A DNA stretch of 8,168 bases from an uncultured Anaerolineaceae bacterium (GTDB taxonomy: Bacteria > Chloroflexota > Anaerolineae > Anaerolineales > Anaerolineaceae): positions 1-8,168 of the forward strand of contig CALAEB010000501.1 in NCBI GenBank assembly GCA_937890875.1, given 5' to 3'. Below the pieces are notes generated by a model. That model did no database searches. It had not been told where the DNA came from and saw only the letters and a program-made list of their open reading frames with translations. A program made the position numbers and the translations under genes. Below, piece after piece: positions 1-5,856 of the stretch; position 1 is the stretch's first letter, and every line of letters starts with the position of its first letter.

Positions 1-172
1 CTTCCGTGACACCTTTTTTTGCCAATTTTGCGGCCTGTTCCTGCACAGTCTGAATATCTTTTGAAAACACATTCGAAATCAGCACCGCGATTCCGGATAT
101 CAGCCCCAACCCGCCAATGATGAGAAGCCCGATACCGGCGAAGAGGATCACTTTTTGAACTTCGACTGCCAT
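1..172 (-). CDS. Small membrane protein, N-terminal part only (cut by window edge)
   Basis: Only the first 57 codons lie in the window; the gene continues past the left edge. The protein opens with a short polar stretch (MAVEVQKV) and then one clear transmembrane helix at about residues 8-34, rich in I, L, G and V. A charged segment with coiled-coil character follows (SKDIQTVQEQAAKLAKKG). There is no signal-peptidase site, so it is probably an inner-membrane protein with a cytoplasmic tail. Two adjacent ATGs, at 175 and 172, could start it. A GGAGGG Shine-Dalgarno at 181-176 abuts the first and is 3-4 nt from the second, so 172 is preferred. The gap to the activator gene stop is about 13 nt, so it is probably co-transcribed with rpoN, the kinase and the activator, and may be an effector or partner of that circuit. 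I do not recognise the family. Confidence 0.6.
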   Translation of the reverse strand, partial: MAVEVQKVILFAGIGLLIIGGLGLISGIAVLISNVFSKDIQTVQEQAAKLAKKGVTE

Positions 173-185
173 CATCCCTCCAATT

Positions 186-1358
186 CTAAATTAAATTGGC
201 AATGTCCAAGGGAATATCGCTGAGCTGTATCGTATCTCCCTCGCAAAAAATGCTGGAGCGTTCAATGACATTATGCAGTTCACGGACATTCCCGGGCCAG
301 GAATATGCCCGAAAAGCTTCCATCACCTGGCTGGAAACACCGGTGATGTTCAATCCGCGCTGTTGGCTGATTTTCCTTACAAAAAAGCCGACAAATTCAG
401 GCAGGTCACCAATCCGATCCCGCAGCGGCGGGATCGTAATATCGATCACACACAGCCGGTAATACAGGTCGGACCGGAACTCCTGCCGCTCAATCATGGC
501 AGGCAGATCCTTGTTGGAAGCAGCGATGATCTGAACATCCACGAGGATTTCTTTGATCCCGCCGACACGGCGGATTTTTTTATCCTCAATTGCCCGCAGA
601 ATTTTAGACTGCATGTCAGGCCCCATCGATGAGATTTCGTCCAAAAACAACACACCGCCGTCAGCCGCCTCAAAAAGGCCAATCTTCTTTTTCTCAGCAC
701 CGGTAAACGCCCCAGGTTCGTAACCGAACAGTTCCGATTCCAGAACGGTCGGCTGAATCGCTGAACAATTGATCGGAACGAAAGGTTTTGAGGCCCGAAG
801 ACCGCTTTGATGGATAAATTTCGCGATAATTTCTTTCCCGACGCCGGTTTCACCGTTGATCAAAACAGAAGCCTCGGCTCTCGCCGAACGTTCCGCATCC
901 TGAAAAAGCCGCTGCATCCGCAAATCCTGCCCTTTAACAAAGGACAAATTCTTTACATAAGTGCCTTTTAAATTCTCCAGTTCACGCTGCAGCTGAATAA
1001 GGTCTTCGGCTTTTTTCAACCGCGCATCCAAAACATCGAAATTGATCGGTTTTGACAAAAAATCGAATGCGCCATTCTTCATCGCGTCAACCGCCATTTC
1101 GACCTCGCCATAGGCGGTAACGATGATGGTTTTCGGCGACGGACGCATCCGTCCGATATCATACAGCAGATCCGGCCCATACTCCTTATTAATTTGAACG
1201 TCCAGTAAAACGATATCGATTGTCTGCTGTGACAGAAGTTCCCGTGCTCTGGTAAGATTTTCTGCGTCAAAAACTTCATATCCCTTTTTGATCAGATTTT
1301 GTTTGATCCCGTCACGGAAATTATCTTCATCGTCCACAACCAGAATTGAAAAACCCAT
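186..1358 (-). CDS. NtrC-type sigma-54 activator: receiver plus AAA+ ATPase, no DNA-binding domain
   Basis: This is a response regulator that drives open-complex formation by sigma-54 RNA polymerase. Numbering is from the ATG at 1358 (390 aa). The receiver domain spans about 3-118, with acidic pair D9/D10, phospho-acceptor D53, T81 and K103 all present. After a short linker the AAA+ domain spans about 140-370: Walker A GETGVGKE (169-176), the sigma-54-contacting loop GAFTGA (216-221), Walker B VLFLDE (236-241), sensor I N282, arginine-finger candidates R295 and R301, and sensor II WPGNVREL (354-361). The protein stops about 30 residues later, where NtrC proteins (about 450-480 aa) would carry a Fis-type helix-turn-helix. 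That domain is absent and is not encoded downstream. The ATG at 1358 has GGAGG 8 nt upstream. An in-frame GTG at 1373 would overlap the kinase gene and lacks a good site. The gene begins 4 nt after the kinase stop, so the kinase is its likely partner. FlgR and CtcC are known activators of this shortened kind. Confidence 0.93.
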   Translation of the reverse strand: MGFSILVVDDEDNFRDGIKQNLIKKGYEVFDAENLTRARELLSQQTIDIVLLDVQINKEYGPDLLYDIGRMRPSPKTIIVTAYGEVEMAVDAMKNGAFDFLSKPINFDVLDARLKKAEDLIQLQRELENLKGTYVKNLSFVKGQDLRMQRLFQDAERSARAEASVLINGETGVGKEIIAKFIHQSGLRASKPFVPINCSAIQPTVLESELFGYEPGAFTGAEKKKIGLFEAADGGVLFLDEISSMGPDMQSKILRAIEDKKIRRVGGIKEILVDVQIIAASNKDLPAMIERQEFRSDLYYRLCVIDITIPPLRDRIGDLPEFVGFFVRKISQQRGLNITGVSSQVMEAFRAYSWPGNVRELHNVIERSSIFCEGDTIQLSDIPLDIANLI

Positions 1359-1362
1359 GATG

Positions 1363-2145
1363 CTATCCTCCACCGTTCACGACAGGCAGAAATATTTCGA
1401 AAACCGTCCCGCCCGGATAAGACTTGACCTGAATCGTCCCTTTATGCGACGTGATAATCCGTTTGCTGATCGCCAGGCCCCAGCCATTCCCTTTTTTCTT
1501 TGAGGTTACAAATGGTTCAAAAACATGATCAATCAATTCATCCGGAATCCCCGGTCCGCTGTCAGAAATCGAGATCAGTGCTTTGTTTCTGCCGACTTCC
1601 GATTGCTGAAGGCTTAATTTCAGGGAAATGACACCGCCCTTATTGTCAAAAGCATCCAAAGCGTTCCCGATGATATTGTTGAATACCTGTTCCAGCGTCC
1701 GCGGATCTCCCATGATTTTTGGAAAGTCAGCAGGAGGGGAATAGTAGTATTTCACGTTCGCCCGGGCGAAATTGATCTTCCAGCGTTCCAGAATTTCATT
1801 CAGGTAGGACGACATGTCCATCGCCTCCAGATTCAGTTTCAGCGGTTTTGAATAGGCCAGGATATTGGTGATCAAATGGGAAACTCTTGAACAATCATCT
1901 TCAATCCGTTTGGCCGCGTCAAAAATTTCATCACCTTCATTGCACAAACCTTTAATATTTTGGATCCACACGCCCATGTTATTAATCGGATTGCGGATCT
2001 CATGCGCCAACAGAGAGGCAAAATCACCCAAAAAGGCCCGTTGTGCCAACTGTTCCGCCTTCATCCGATTCTCTTCCGTCTCGGTAACATCCTTGAGAAT
2101 CATCACGGTATAAGCGTTTTTTTCATCAAAATCCAATTTCTGCAC
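1363..2145 (-). CDS. Histidine kinase, C-terminal part (dimerisation and ATPase domains) of a frameshifted gene
   Basis: This is the catalytic half of a sensor kinase whose N-terminal half lies at 2103-3269 in another frame. The frame is open from 2244, just after a TGA at 2247-2245. The GTG at 2145 is only the first start-like codon, not a convincing start. Upstream of it the frame encodes the end of a PAS fold (RYLHRRSGETFPCHIRV). In a repaired 635-residue protein the H-box AHEIRNP has the phospho-accepting His at about 423. The HATPase_c domain has the N-box with N532 and N536, G1 box DSGPGIP (570-576), F-box FEPFVTSKK, and G2 box GNGWGLA, where Trp replaces the usual Leu at 597. There are no transmembrane helices, so the kinase is cytosolic. 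It should phosphorylate the activator encoded 4 nt downstream. If translated alone from 2145 it could still dimerise and bind ATP but would lack its sensor. Confidence 0.88.
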   Translation of the reverse strand: MQKLDFDEKNAYTVMILKDVTETEENRMKAEQLAQRAFLGDFASLLAHEIRNPINNMGVWIQNIKGLCNEGDEIFDAAKRIEDDCSRVSHLITNILAYSKPLKLNLEAMDMSSYLNEILERWKINFARANVKYYYSPPADFPKIMGDPRTLEQVFNNIIGNALDAFDNKGGVISLKLSLQQSEVGRNKALISISDSGPGIPDELIDHVFEPFVTSKKKGNGWGLAISKRIITSHKGTIQVKSYPGGTVFEIFLPVVNGGG

Positions 2146-3269
2146 CCGGATGTGACAGGGAAAAGTTTCACCGCTCCGCCGATGAAGATAACGGATCGAA
2201 GCGCCCTCGGACCGCTGGTTTTGCTGACAATCCCGCGGATTCCTTCATTCGTCACCAAAAGATCATCCAGGTTATGCCCGACTACCTCTTCAGCCGAGAA
2301 ACCGAACATCATCGAGGAAATTTTATTAATATAAACAATCTGAAAATTACTGTTGATAATAATCACACCTTCCGAGATATTATCGACGATCAGAGAATTC
2401 AGCGAGTTTTCAAAAACGTTTTGATAAAGCGATTTGGTCATTTCCATTTTCTCAAGCAGCCCGCGAAAATGGAAATTCAATATTTCCAGAATCGTCAGCA
2501 GGTATTCCCGCTGAAATGCTCTCGTCTCAGACCGCTGCACGACAATGAACGTGCCGACATCCTGGCAGCCGTCCTGTACCCGATACATCATCCACGTGTC
2601 CGGCATCTCAGGGAATACTTCATTCATCGAGATGAGCTTTCCGGATTCGATCTCAGAAAATCCGGGATCTGCCGATTCGATGAAATGATAAAAACGCTTT
2701 CTGCGCAGGATTTGGATCAGCATGTCCTGCAAATCAAACCTGGAAAAACATCCGCCCGGATAAAACCCGATCTCAGAAACGCCGGATTCGATTTCAATCA
2801 AATCCATCAGATTTTCAAAACCTTCCAGAAAATCAGTCCGTGAACAGAAAACCACCGAAGCTGCGCCCAGAATCCGGCTGACGGCTTCCAAAGGAAGCTG
2901 AGTATTATTTTTACCATGCCAGGTGGGATTAACAACAACCGAAGCAAGGATGGTTTTTTCGGGGTTTAAATAAGAATTCCGCACCTGAATCAAGGTGGGT
3001 TCTCCGTTCCGGGATACAAACTCAAACCACATCGTATGGTATTCAGCCGGCGGAACATCCTTCCAGTTACGGATCAGCAGGTCAAGCCGGGGAGTTTGTC
3101 CGGGAGGGGAAAAAATTTCAAACATTTTTTCCGCCTGTTCATTCGCGCGAAGCAAAAACGGACCGTCGACAGACCAGATAAAGGCAGGCGTGGTGCATGA
3201 GAACAGAAAAGTTTCATAAACTTTCGAAATTTGAAGCGTTGATTCATCCGTGATATTCTGCATAATCAT
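2103..3269 (-). CDS. Histidine kinase, N-terminal PAS sensor part of the same frameshifted gene
   Basis: This is the sensory half of the soluble kinase. Residues about 18-115 look like a divergent PAS domain (FIWSVDGPFLLRANEQAEKMF). Residues about 125-265 form an unassigned domain, perhaps GAF-like, ending in a helical linker. Residues about 283-350 begin a clear PAS domain (NISEGVIIINSNFQIVYINK, then FGFSAEEVVGHNLDDLL). From residue 351 this frame drifts into a tail unlike any PAS end and stops at 2105-2103, while the proper PAS ending continues in the -1 frame. The start ATG at 3269 overlaps the rpoN stop as ATGA, typical of translational coupling; a second ATG at 3263 is possible. No signal peptide or membrane span is seen, so the signal is cytoplasmic. 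As written, the product is a kinase-less PAS protein of 388 aa. A one-base repair gives an ordinary 635-aa kinase. Confidence 0.85.
   Translation of the reverse strand: MIMQNITDESTLQISKVYETFLFSCTTPAFIWSVDGPFLLRANEQAEKMFEIFSPPGQTPRLDLLIRNWKDVPPAEYHTMWFEFVSRNGEPTLIQVRNSYLNPEKTILASVVVNPTWHGKNNTQLPLEAVSRILGAASVVFCSRTDFLEGFENLMDLIEIESGVSEIGFYPGGCFSRFDLQDMLIQILRRKRFYHFIESADPGFSEIESGKLISMNEVFPEMPDTWMMYRVQDGCQDVGTFIVVQRSETRAFQREYLLTILEILNFHFRGLLEKMEMTKSLYQNVFENSLNSLIVDNISEGVIIINSNFQIVYINKISSMMFGFSAEEVVGHNLDDLLVTNEGIRGIVSKTSGPRALRSVIFIGGAVKLFPVTSGCRNWILMKKTLIP
2219..2222 (-). other. Probable one-base deletion (A run) that splits the kinase gene
   Basis: On the minus strand this is a run of four A residues within the second PAS domain. 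Adding one A here makes the reading continue IVSK-NQRSEGASIRYLH-RRSGETFPCHIRV, a natural PAS ending that leads straight into the HisKA domain. The overlap of the two open frames (2244 to 2106) limits where the shift can be, and protein quality places it upstream of about 2211. This is either a sequencing or assembly slip in a short homopolymer or a true mutation; the sequence alone cannot tell which. Confidence 0.7.
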
Positions 3270-4687
3270 CTCATTTTGACCATATTGCGCAAGTGTGCCG
3301 GCAGAATCCCTTCCATCGCCCGGTATTTTGCGACGGTTCTGCGGGCGATGTCAATTCCCATTCCGGTCAAAATATCCACTATTTTCGCATCCGATAATGG
3401 TTTTTGTTCATCCCGGACCAGGTCCTTAATAATGGTGCGGACGTTCAGGCTGCGGTCAAAAAAAGATGACAGTGGAATTACTTTCCGACTCGGCAGCATC
3501 ACCGTTTTATTCGAAACGGCTCTGCTGATGGTTGACTCATGGACATCCAGCATTTTCGATATCTGCGCTCTTGTGATCGGGACGATGCTTCCGTCTCCGT
3601 GCCGCACAAAATCAGACTGTAGCTCAACCAATGTCTGCATCAGACGTACCATCGTGTTATTCCGTTGATTCAGGCATTTCACCAGCAACGATGCGCGGTC
3701 CAGATCATTTTTCCAAGCCTCGACTTTTGTCTCCGGCGCATTCCGATACTCATTTTTAAAGAGCGGGTTCACCTGCAGATAACCGCTGATCGGCATGATG
3801 ATCTCGACAATCAGCTGTTTTTTCGGGTCGTCATTCAAATAGCTGATGATGATATCCGGTTGATGAAAAGTTTCCAGATCCCGGTCATTCGGGATCACAT
3901 TCTCGCCCCAAAAGGCCCGTCCGGGGAACGGATTCAAATTTTCGCGGATAAATTTTTCCACCATCTGAATCTGTTTCATCGACAGGGACAGGTTCTTCGA
4001 TATTTCGCGGTATTTCCCATGTATCAGAAGATCGTACGCGTTTTCGATGACTTCACGGGTACCGTATGGAATCGTCATCAGGCTGGAAAGGTGCTGAATT
4101 TGCACCATCAGCGCTTCCTGTGGGTCTCTTGATCCGACGCCTAATGGATCCGCGTGCTGGATCAATTCGATCACTTCCTCGATTTCCGAAGGGGATACAT
4201 GATAATAACTGGCGATTTCGTATGTGGATGTTGTAATAAAACCGTCTTCATTCAGCCCGGTCAGCAGATATGCGGCAATTTTCTTCTGGTCTTCCAGCAG
4301 ATCCGGGCCGATCTGCCGCAGCACATACGTCGGAAGGTCCTCTCGTTGTACGGAATCAATATCCGGCTCGTTTTGATATGGATCCGAATATGAGGAATAA
4401 CCCGGCAGCATAAAATCATCCCGCGGGCTGACAAAAACGATATCATTTTTGTCATCTTCGGACTTCGGAGCGCTGCAGTGCATGCAAATACCTTGTTCAG
4501 AAAGAGGACGCCTGCAATTCGGGCAAATCCGTTCGTCAATCCGCTCCAGCGCAGGGTTAATTGATAATTCACTTTCGATGCGTTCCCGAATTTCATCTGC
4601 CGACATCCCCAGAAAAGTCATCGTCTGGGCCAAAAGTGCCGAGGTTACCGGTCTTAATTCGGTTTTCGCTTTTTGAGTTTGGTACAT
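3266..4687 (-). CDS. rpoN: RNA polymerase sigma-54 factor
   Basis: This is sigma-54, which directs core RNA polymerase to -24/-12 promoters and needs an AAA+ activator to open them. The protein has 473 aa, a usual length. Region I is at about 1-50 (ELRPVTSALLAQTM, then NPALE), poorer in Gln than the proteobacterial form. A four-cysteine knuckle follows where an acidic region II is normal: C55-x2-C58, then C68-x2-C71. The core-binding region is at about 115-310 (LLTGLNEDGF, DPLGVGSRDPQEAL). The helix-turn-helix is at about 372-394 (ISKMLDVHESTISRAVSNK), and the RpoN box ARRTVAKYR at 448-456 is intact. The ATG at 4687 has AAGGAA 6-7 nt upstream. Its stop overlaps the kinase start (ATGA). A sigma-54 promoter lies about 85 bp upstream, so the gene is probably autoregulated. 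The last residues (NMVKMR) run slightly beyond the box, as is usual. Confidence 0.96.
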   Translation of the reverse strand: MYQTQKAKTELRPVTSALLAQTMTFLGMSADEIRERIESELSINPALERIDERICPNCRRPLSEQGICMHCSAPKSEDDKNDIVFVSPRDDFMLPGYSSYSDPYQNEPDIDSVQREDLPTYVLRQIGPDLLEDQKKIAAYLLTGLNEDGFITTSTYEIASYYHVSPSEIEEVIELIQHADPLGVGSRDPQEALMVQIQHLSSLMTIPYGTREVIENAYDLLIHGKYREISKNLSLSMKQIQMVEKFIRENLNPFPGRAFWGENVIPNDRDLETFHQPDIIISYLNDDPKKQLIVEIIMPISGYLQVNPLFKNEYRNAPETKVEAWKNDLDRASLLVKCLNQRNNTMVRLMQTLVELQSDFVRHGDGSIVPITRAQISKMLDVHESTISRAVSNKTVMLPSRKVIPLSSFFDRSLNVRTIIKDLVRDEQKPLSDAKIVDILTGMGIDIARRTVAKYRAMEGILPAHLRNMVKMR

Positions 4688-4758
4688 TTTGAATTCCTTT
4701 TACCGCTCCTCCAGAGTCATCCAATGAACGACGGCAGAAATATGCAGCCCTTCATTCA
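4688..4758 (-). other. Predicted 5' leader of the rpoN operon
   Basis: This is about 71 nt between the start point predicted from the sigma-54 promoter and the rpoN ATG. It holds two ribosome-binding sequences: GGAGGAG at 4712-4706 and AAGGAA close to the rpoN start. The upstream one sits inside a six-codon mini-ORF (ATG at 4720, MTLEER, TAA at 4702-4700) that ends 12 nt before the rpoN start codon. No convincing hairpin or riboswitch was found. Whether the mini-ORF is translated is unknown. Confidence 0.4.
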
Positions 4759-4768
4759 TTCAAAACAT

Positions 4769-4784
4769 TGCAAGTATTGTGCCA
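4769..4784 (-). promoter_or_regulatory. Sigma-54 (-24/-12) promoter of rpoN
   Basis: On the minus strand the sequence is TGGCAC-AATAC-TTGCA. It matches the -24 and -12 elements of the sigma-54 consensus (TGGCACG-N4-TTGCW) at every conserved base except one G, with the required 12-bp step from GG to GC. It points at rpoN, and the start point should be near 4758, giving a leader of about 71 nt. No other sequence in the window matched this well by eye. It implies that rpoN, the kinase, the activator and the membrane protein are expressed under sigma-54 control. Confidence 0.82.
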
Positions 4785-4788
4785 CAGA

Positions 4789-4804
4789 TACAAGAATTGT
4801 ACCA
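4789..4804 (-). promoter_or_regulatory. Degenerate second sigma-54-like site, tandem with the first
   Basis: The minus strand reads TGGTAC-AATTC-TTGTA, 13 of 16 bases identical to the promoter exactly 20 bp downstream. GG at -24 is kept, but the critical -12 GC is GT, so it may be weak or inactive as a promoter. It also contains a perfect inverted repeat, TACAA-N3-TTGTA (4789-4801), so a repressor or activator operator is an alternative reading. Confidence 0.5.
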
Positions 4805-4822
4805 ACTCTCGGCGAACGGTGT

Positions 4823-4900
4823 CTATCCCACCCACCTGAGATTCATCAGAACCAGGTCAGCAACCGCCGCGTCATCTTCAACGACCAAAATTTTCGCCAT
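4823..4900 (-). pseudogene. Remnant of a response-regulator receiver domain (25 codons)
   Basis: The ATG at 4900 opens a 25-residue reading frame that begins MAKILVVEDDAAVADLVL and ends NLRWVG before a TAG at 4825-4823. This is the first beta strand, the acidic pocket (E8, D9, D10) and first helix of a CheY/OmpR-type receiver; the phospho-acceptor Asp and everything after it are missing. One extra base at the stop would give GYDTVR, the natural continuation, but similarity is lost after that as the sigma-54 promoter region begins. It follows the small hypothetical gene by 12 nt, with a weak upstream GGAAT. It looks like the stump of a regulator gene lost by deletion. Survival as a short leader peptide cannot be excluded. 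Confidence 0.65.
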
Positions 4901-4912
4901 TTTTATTCCGGC

Positions 4913-5140
4913 TTAGTTTTCATTGCCGTGCTTAAAATGTCCGGTAGCCTTGGCCATAATCAACTGAGCCGCTTTACCTTCCGCTTTCTCCATTTTCGCA
5001 ATAAAGGCTTTTGCGCTCTCCCCGCTGAGAAAGGTCAGCTGTTTCCCATGCCAAAATACGAAAACCCTTTTATCCTTGGTGAGCTTATAGGTAAAAATTT
5101 CCGCATCAAGTTTTCCGCGTTTGTCGATTGCGTCTTTCAT
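4913..5140 (-). CDS. Small basic protein of unknown function
   Basis: This is a 75-residue, Lys-rich soluble protein. The core has alternating strands with the pattern TYKLTKDKRVFVFWHGKQ (about 17-34), then a Ser/Gly turn (LSGESA) and an amphipathic helix ending in QLIMAKATGHFKHGNE (about 59-74). There is no membrane segment, cysteine motif or known catalytic signature. I have an impression of similar short proteins in Chloroflexota but cannot assign a family. The ATG at 5140 has a G-rich site about 11 nt upstream. An in-frame GTG at 5185 would add 15 residues (MRPENGF...) but has poor ribosome-binding spacing. It sits 78 nt after the ASCH gene and 12 nt before the receiver remnant, so it may once have been co-transcribed with a response regulator. 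Confidence 0.65.
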   Translation of the reverse strand: MKDAIDKRGKLDAEIFTYKLTKDKRVFVFWHGKQLTFLSGESAKAFIAKMEKAEGKAAQLIMAKATGHFKHGNEN

Positions 5141-5218
5141 TTGTTTATCAACCCCCACGATATAAAATCCATTTTCCGGTCTCACCGCCTTGATGGATAC
5201 AAGGGAAAAAGCAACTGC

Positions 5219-5671
5219 TTATTTGGCATAGACGACCTTGAAATCCTCAAAAATCACCGGCATGGTTTCGCAGAATTCATAGCCAAGCATTTTGCCCTCT
5301 TCCGTGAAAAAATTCCGGTGTCCCTGCTGCCATGACGCCAAACAGTCGTCCTCGCCCTCACGTCTGCAAATCTCAAAGCTGATTTCATTAAACGGCAAAA
5401 TGGTCACCGCTGTCGTTTCAATGACGCAATGAGGCGTTCCGTCCCAATTGGTAACAATACTGTAGTCTCCCACCTCTGGAATCCGGCTGCCTTCTTTTTC
5501 GTACGCCCACAAACTGCTTGAAGTGGCTTTTTTCTTCCCGCTTAGCACAAGCACCAATAATTTGTTCGCCCATTCTTCTGTCAGATCAAAATGAAAGCAC
5601 TCCAAATACCGTGTATTGCCCGGCTTCCCGGTTTTTTCAAGGAATTCCCGCCAAAAAGTGTCTTTTGTCAT
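5219..5671 (-). CDS. ASCH-domain (PUA-like) protein, YhfF type
   Basis: This is a 150-residue cytosolic protein of the ASCH superfamily, a PUA-related beta-barrel fold expected to bind RNA or modified nucleosides. The substrate of this subfamily (YhfF-like, COG4405) is not known to me. Visible family features are FHFDLTEEWANKLLVLVLSG (27-44), the basic SGKKKATSSSL motif (44-54) lining the putative binding cleft, GDYSIVTNWDG (68-78), and EGEDDCLASWQQGHRNFF (105-122), ending in MPVIFEDFKVVY. Length is typical. The ATG at 5671 has GAGG 6 nt upstream; earlier in-frame ATGs at 5692 and 5683 lack a site. It is transcribed divergently from trmFO. It is a stand-alone gene or the first gene of a small unit with the next hypothetical; nothing ties it to the sigma-54 circuit. 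Some other ASCH proteins are amidohydrolases acting on acetylated cytidine or are ribonucleases. Confidence 0.88.
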   Translation of the reverse strand: MTKDTFWREFLEKTGKPGNTRYLECFHFDLTEEWANKLLVLVLSGKKKATSSSLWAYEKEGSRIPEVGDYSIVTNWDGTPHCVIETTAVTILPFNEISFEICRREGEDDCLASWQQGHRNFFTEEGKMLGYEFCETMPVIFEDFKVVYAK

Positions 5672-5828
5672 AATGTGCCTCATTTCTAACATTGATTCTT
5701 AACACAGTGCGTATCGAAACGGCTTCTATCGTCTTCGCCATAGATTCACATCTTTCTCAGTATAACAAGAACGGCAACAGAAGTCGTTTCAGGGTTGTAA
5801 ATTGTTTTCTTATTTGGCGCAGGCAGCC

Positions 5829-5837
5829 TGATACAAT
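5829..5837 (+). promoter_or_regulatory. Extended -10 promoter for trmFO
   Basis: TG-A-TACAAT fits an extended -10 element (TGnTATAAT, one mismatch) for the housekeeping sigma factor. No good -35 hexamer lies 16-18 bp upstream, which extended -10 promoters tolerate. The start point would be near 5844-5845, at or just before the first candidate ATG of trmFO, so the transcript would be leaderless or have a leader of about 12 nt. Confidence 0.45.
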
Positions 5838-5856
5838 ACAATCCATGGAATATATG

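Noticed and set aside
494..853. Second minus-strand frame of 119 codons inside the activator gene
   Set aside because: It lies wholly within the AAA+ coding region; it is a compositional shadow of the real frame.
2157..2163. U-UUC-CCU on the minus strand of the kinase gene, which fits a -1 slippery heptamer in the right frame
   Set aside because: A shift here would leave about 16 junk residues (ALRSVIFIGGAVK...) in the PAS domain, whereas the -1 frame upstream of it already reads as a proper PAS ending. The break therefore lies upstream, near 2211-2244, and programmed shifting here is unlikely.
3285..3302. GGCAC...TTGC on the minus strand near the rpoN end as another sigma-54 promoter
   Set aside because: The GG-to-GC step is 9 bp rather than 12, and it is inside the rpoN coding region.
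4673..5335. A 220-codon open frame on the plus strand
   Set aside because: It is antisense to the small hypothetical gene, the receiver remnant, the sigma-54 promoter and the rpoN start; its translation has no domain-like pattern.
5692..5856. In-frame extension of trmFO to an ATG at 5692
   Set aside because: The added 55 residues are unlike TrmFO N-termini, the flavin-binding strand begins only after 5857, and the stretch holds the divergent promoters.
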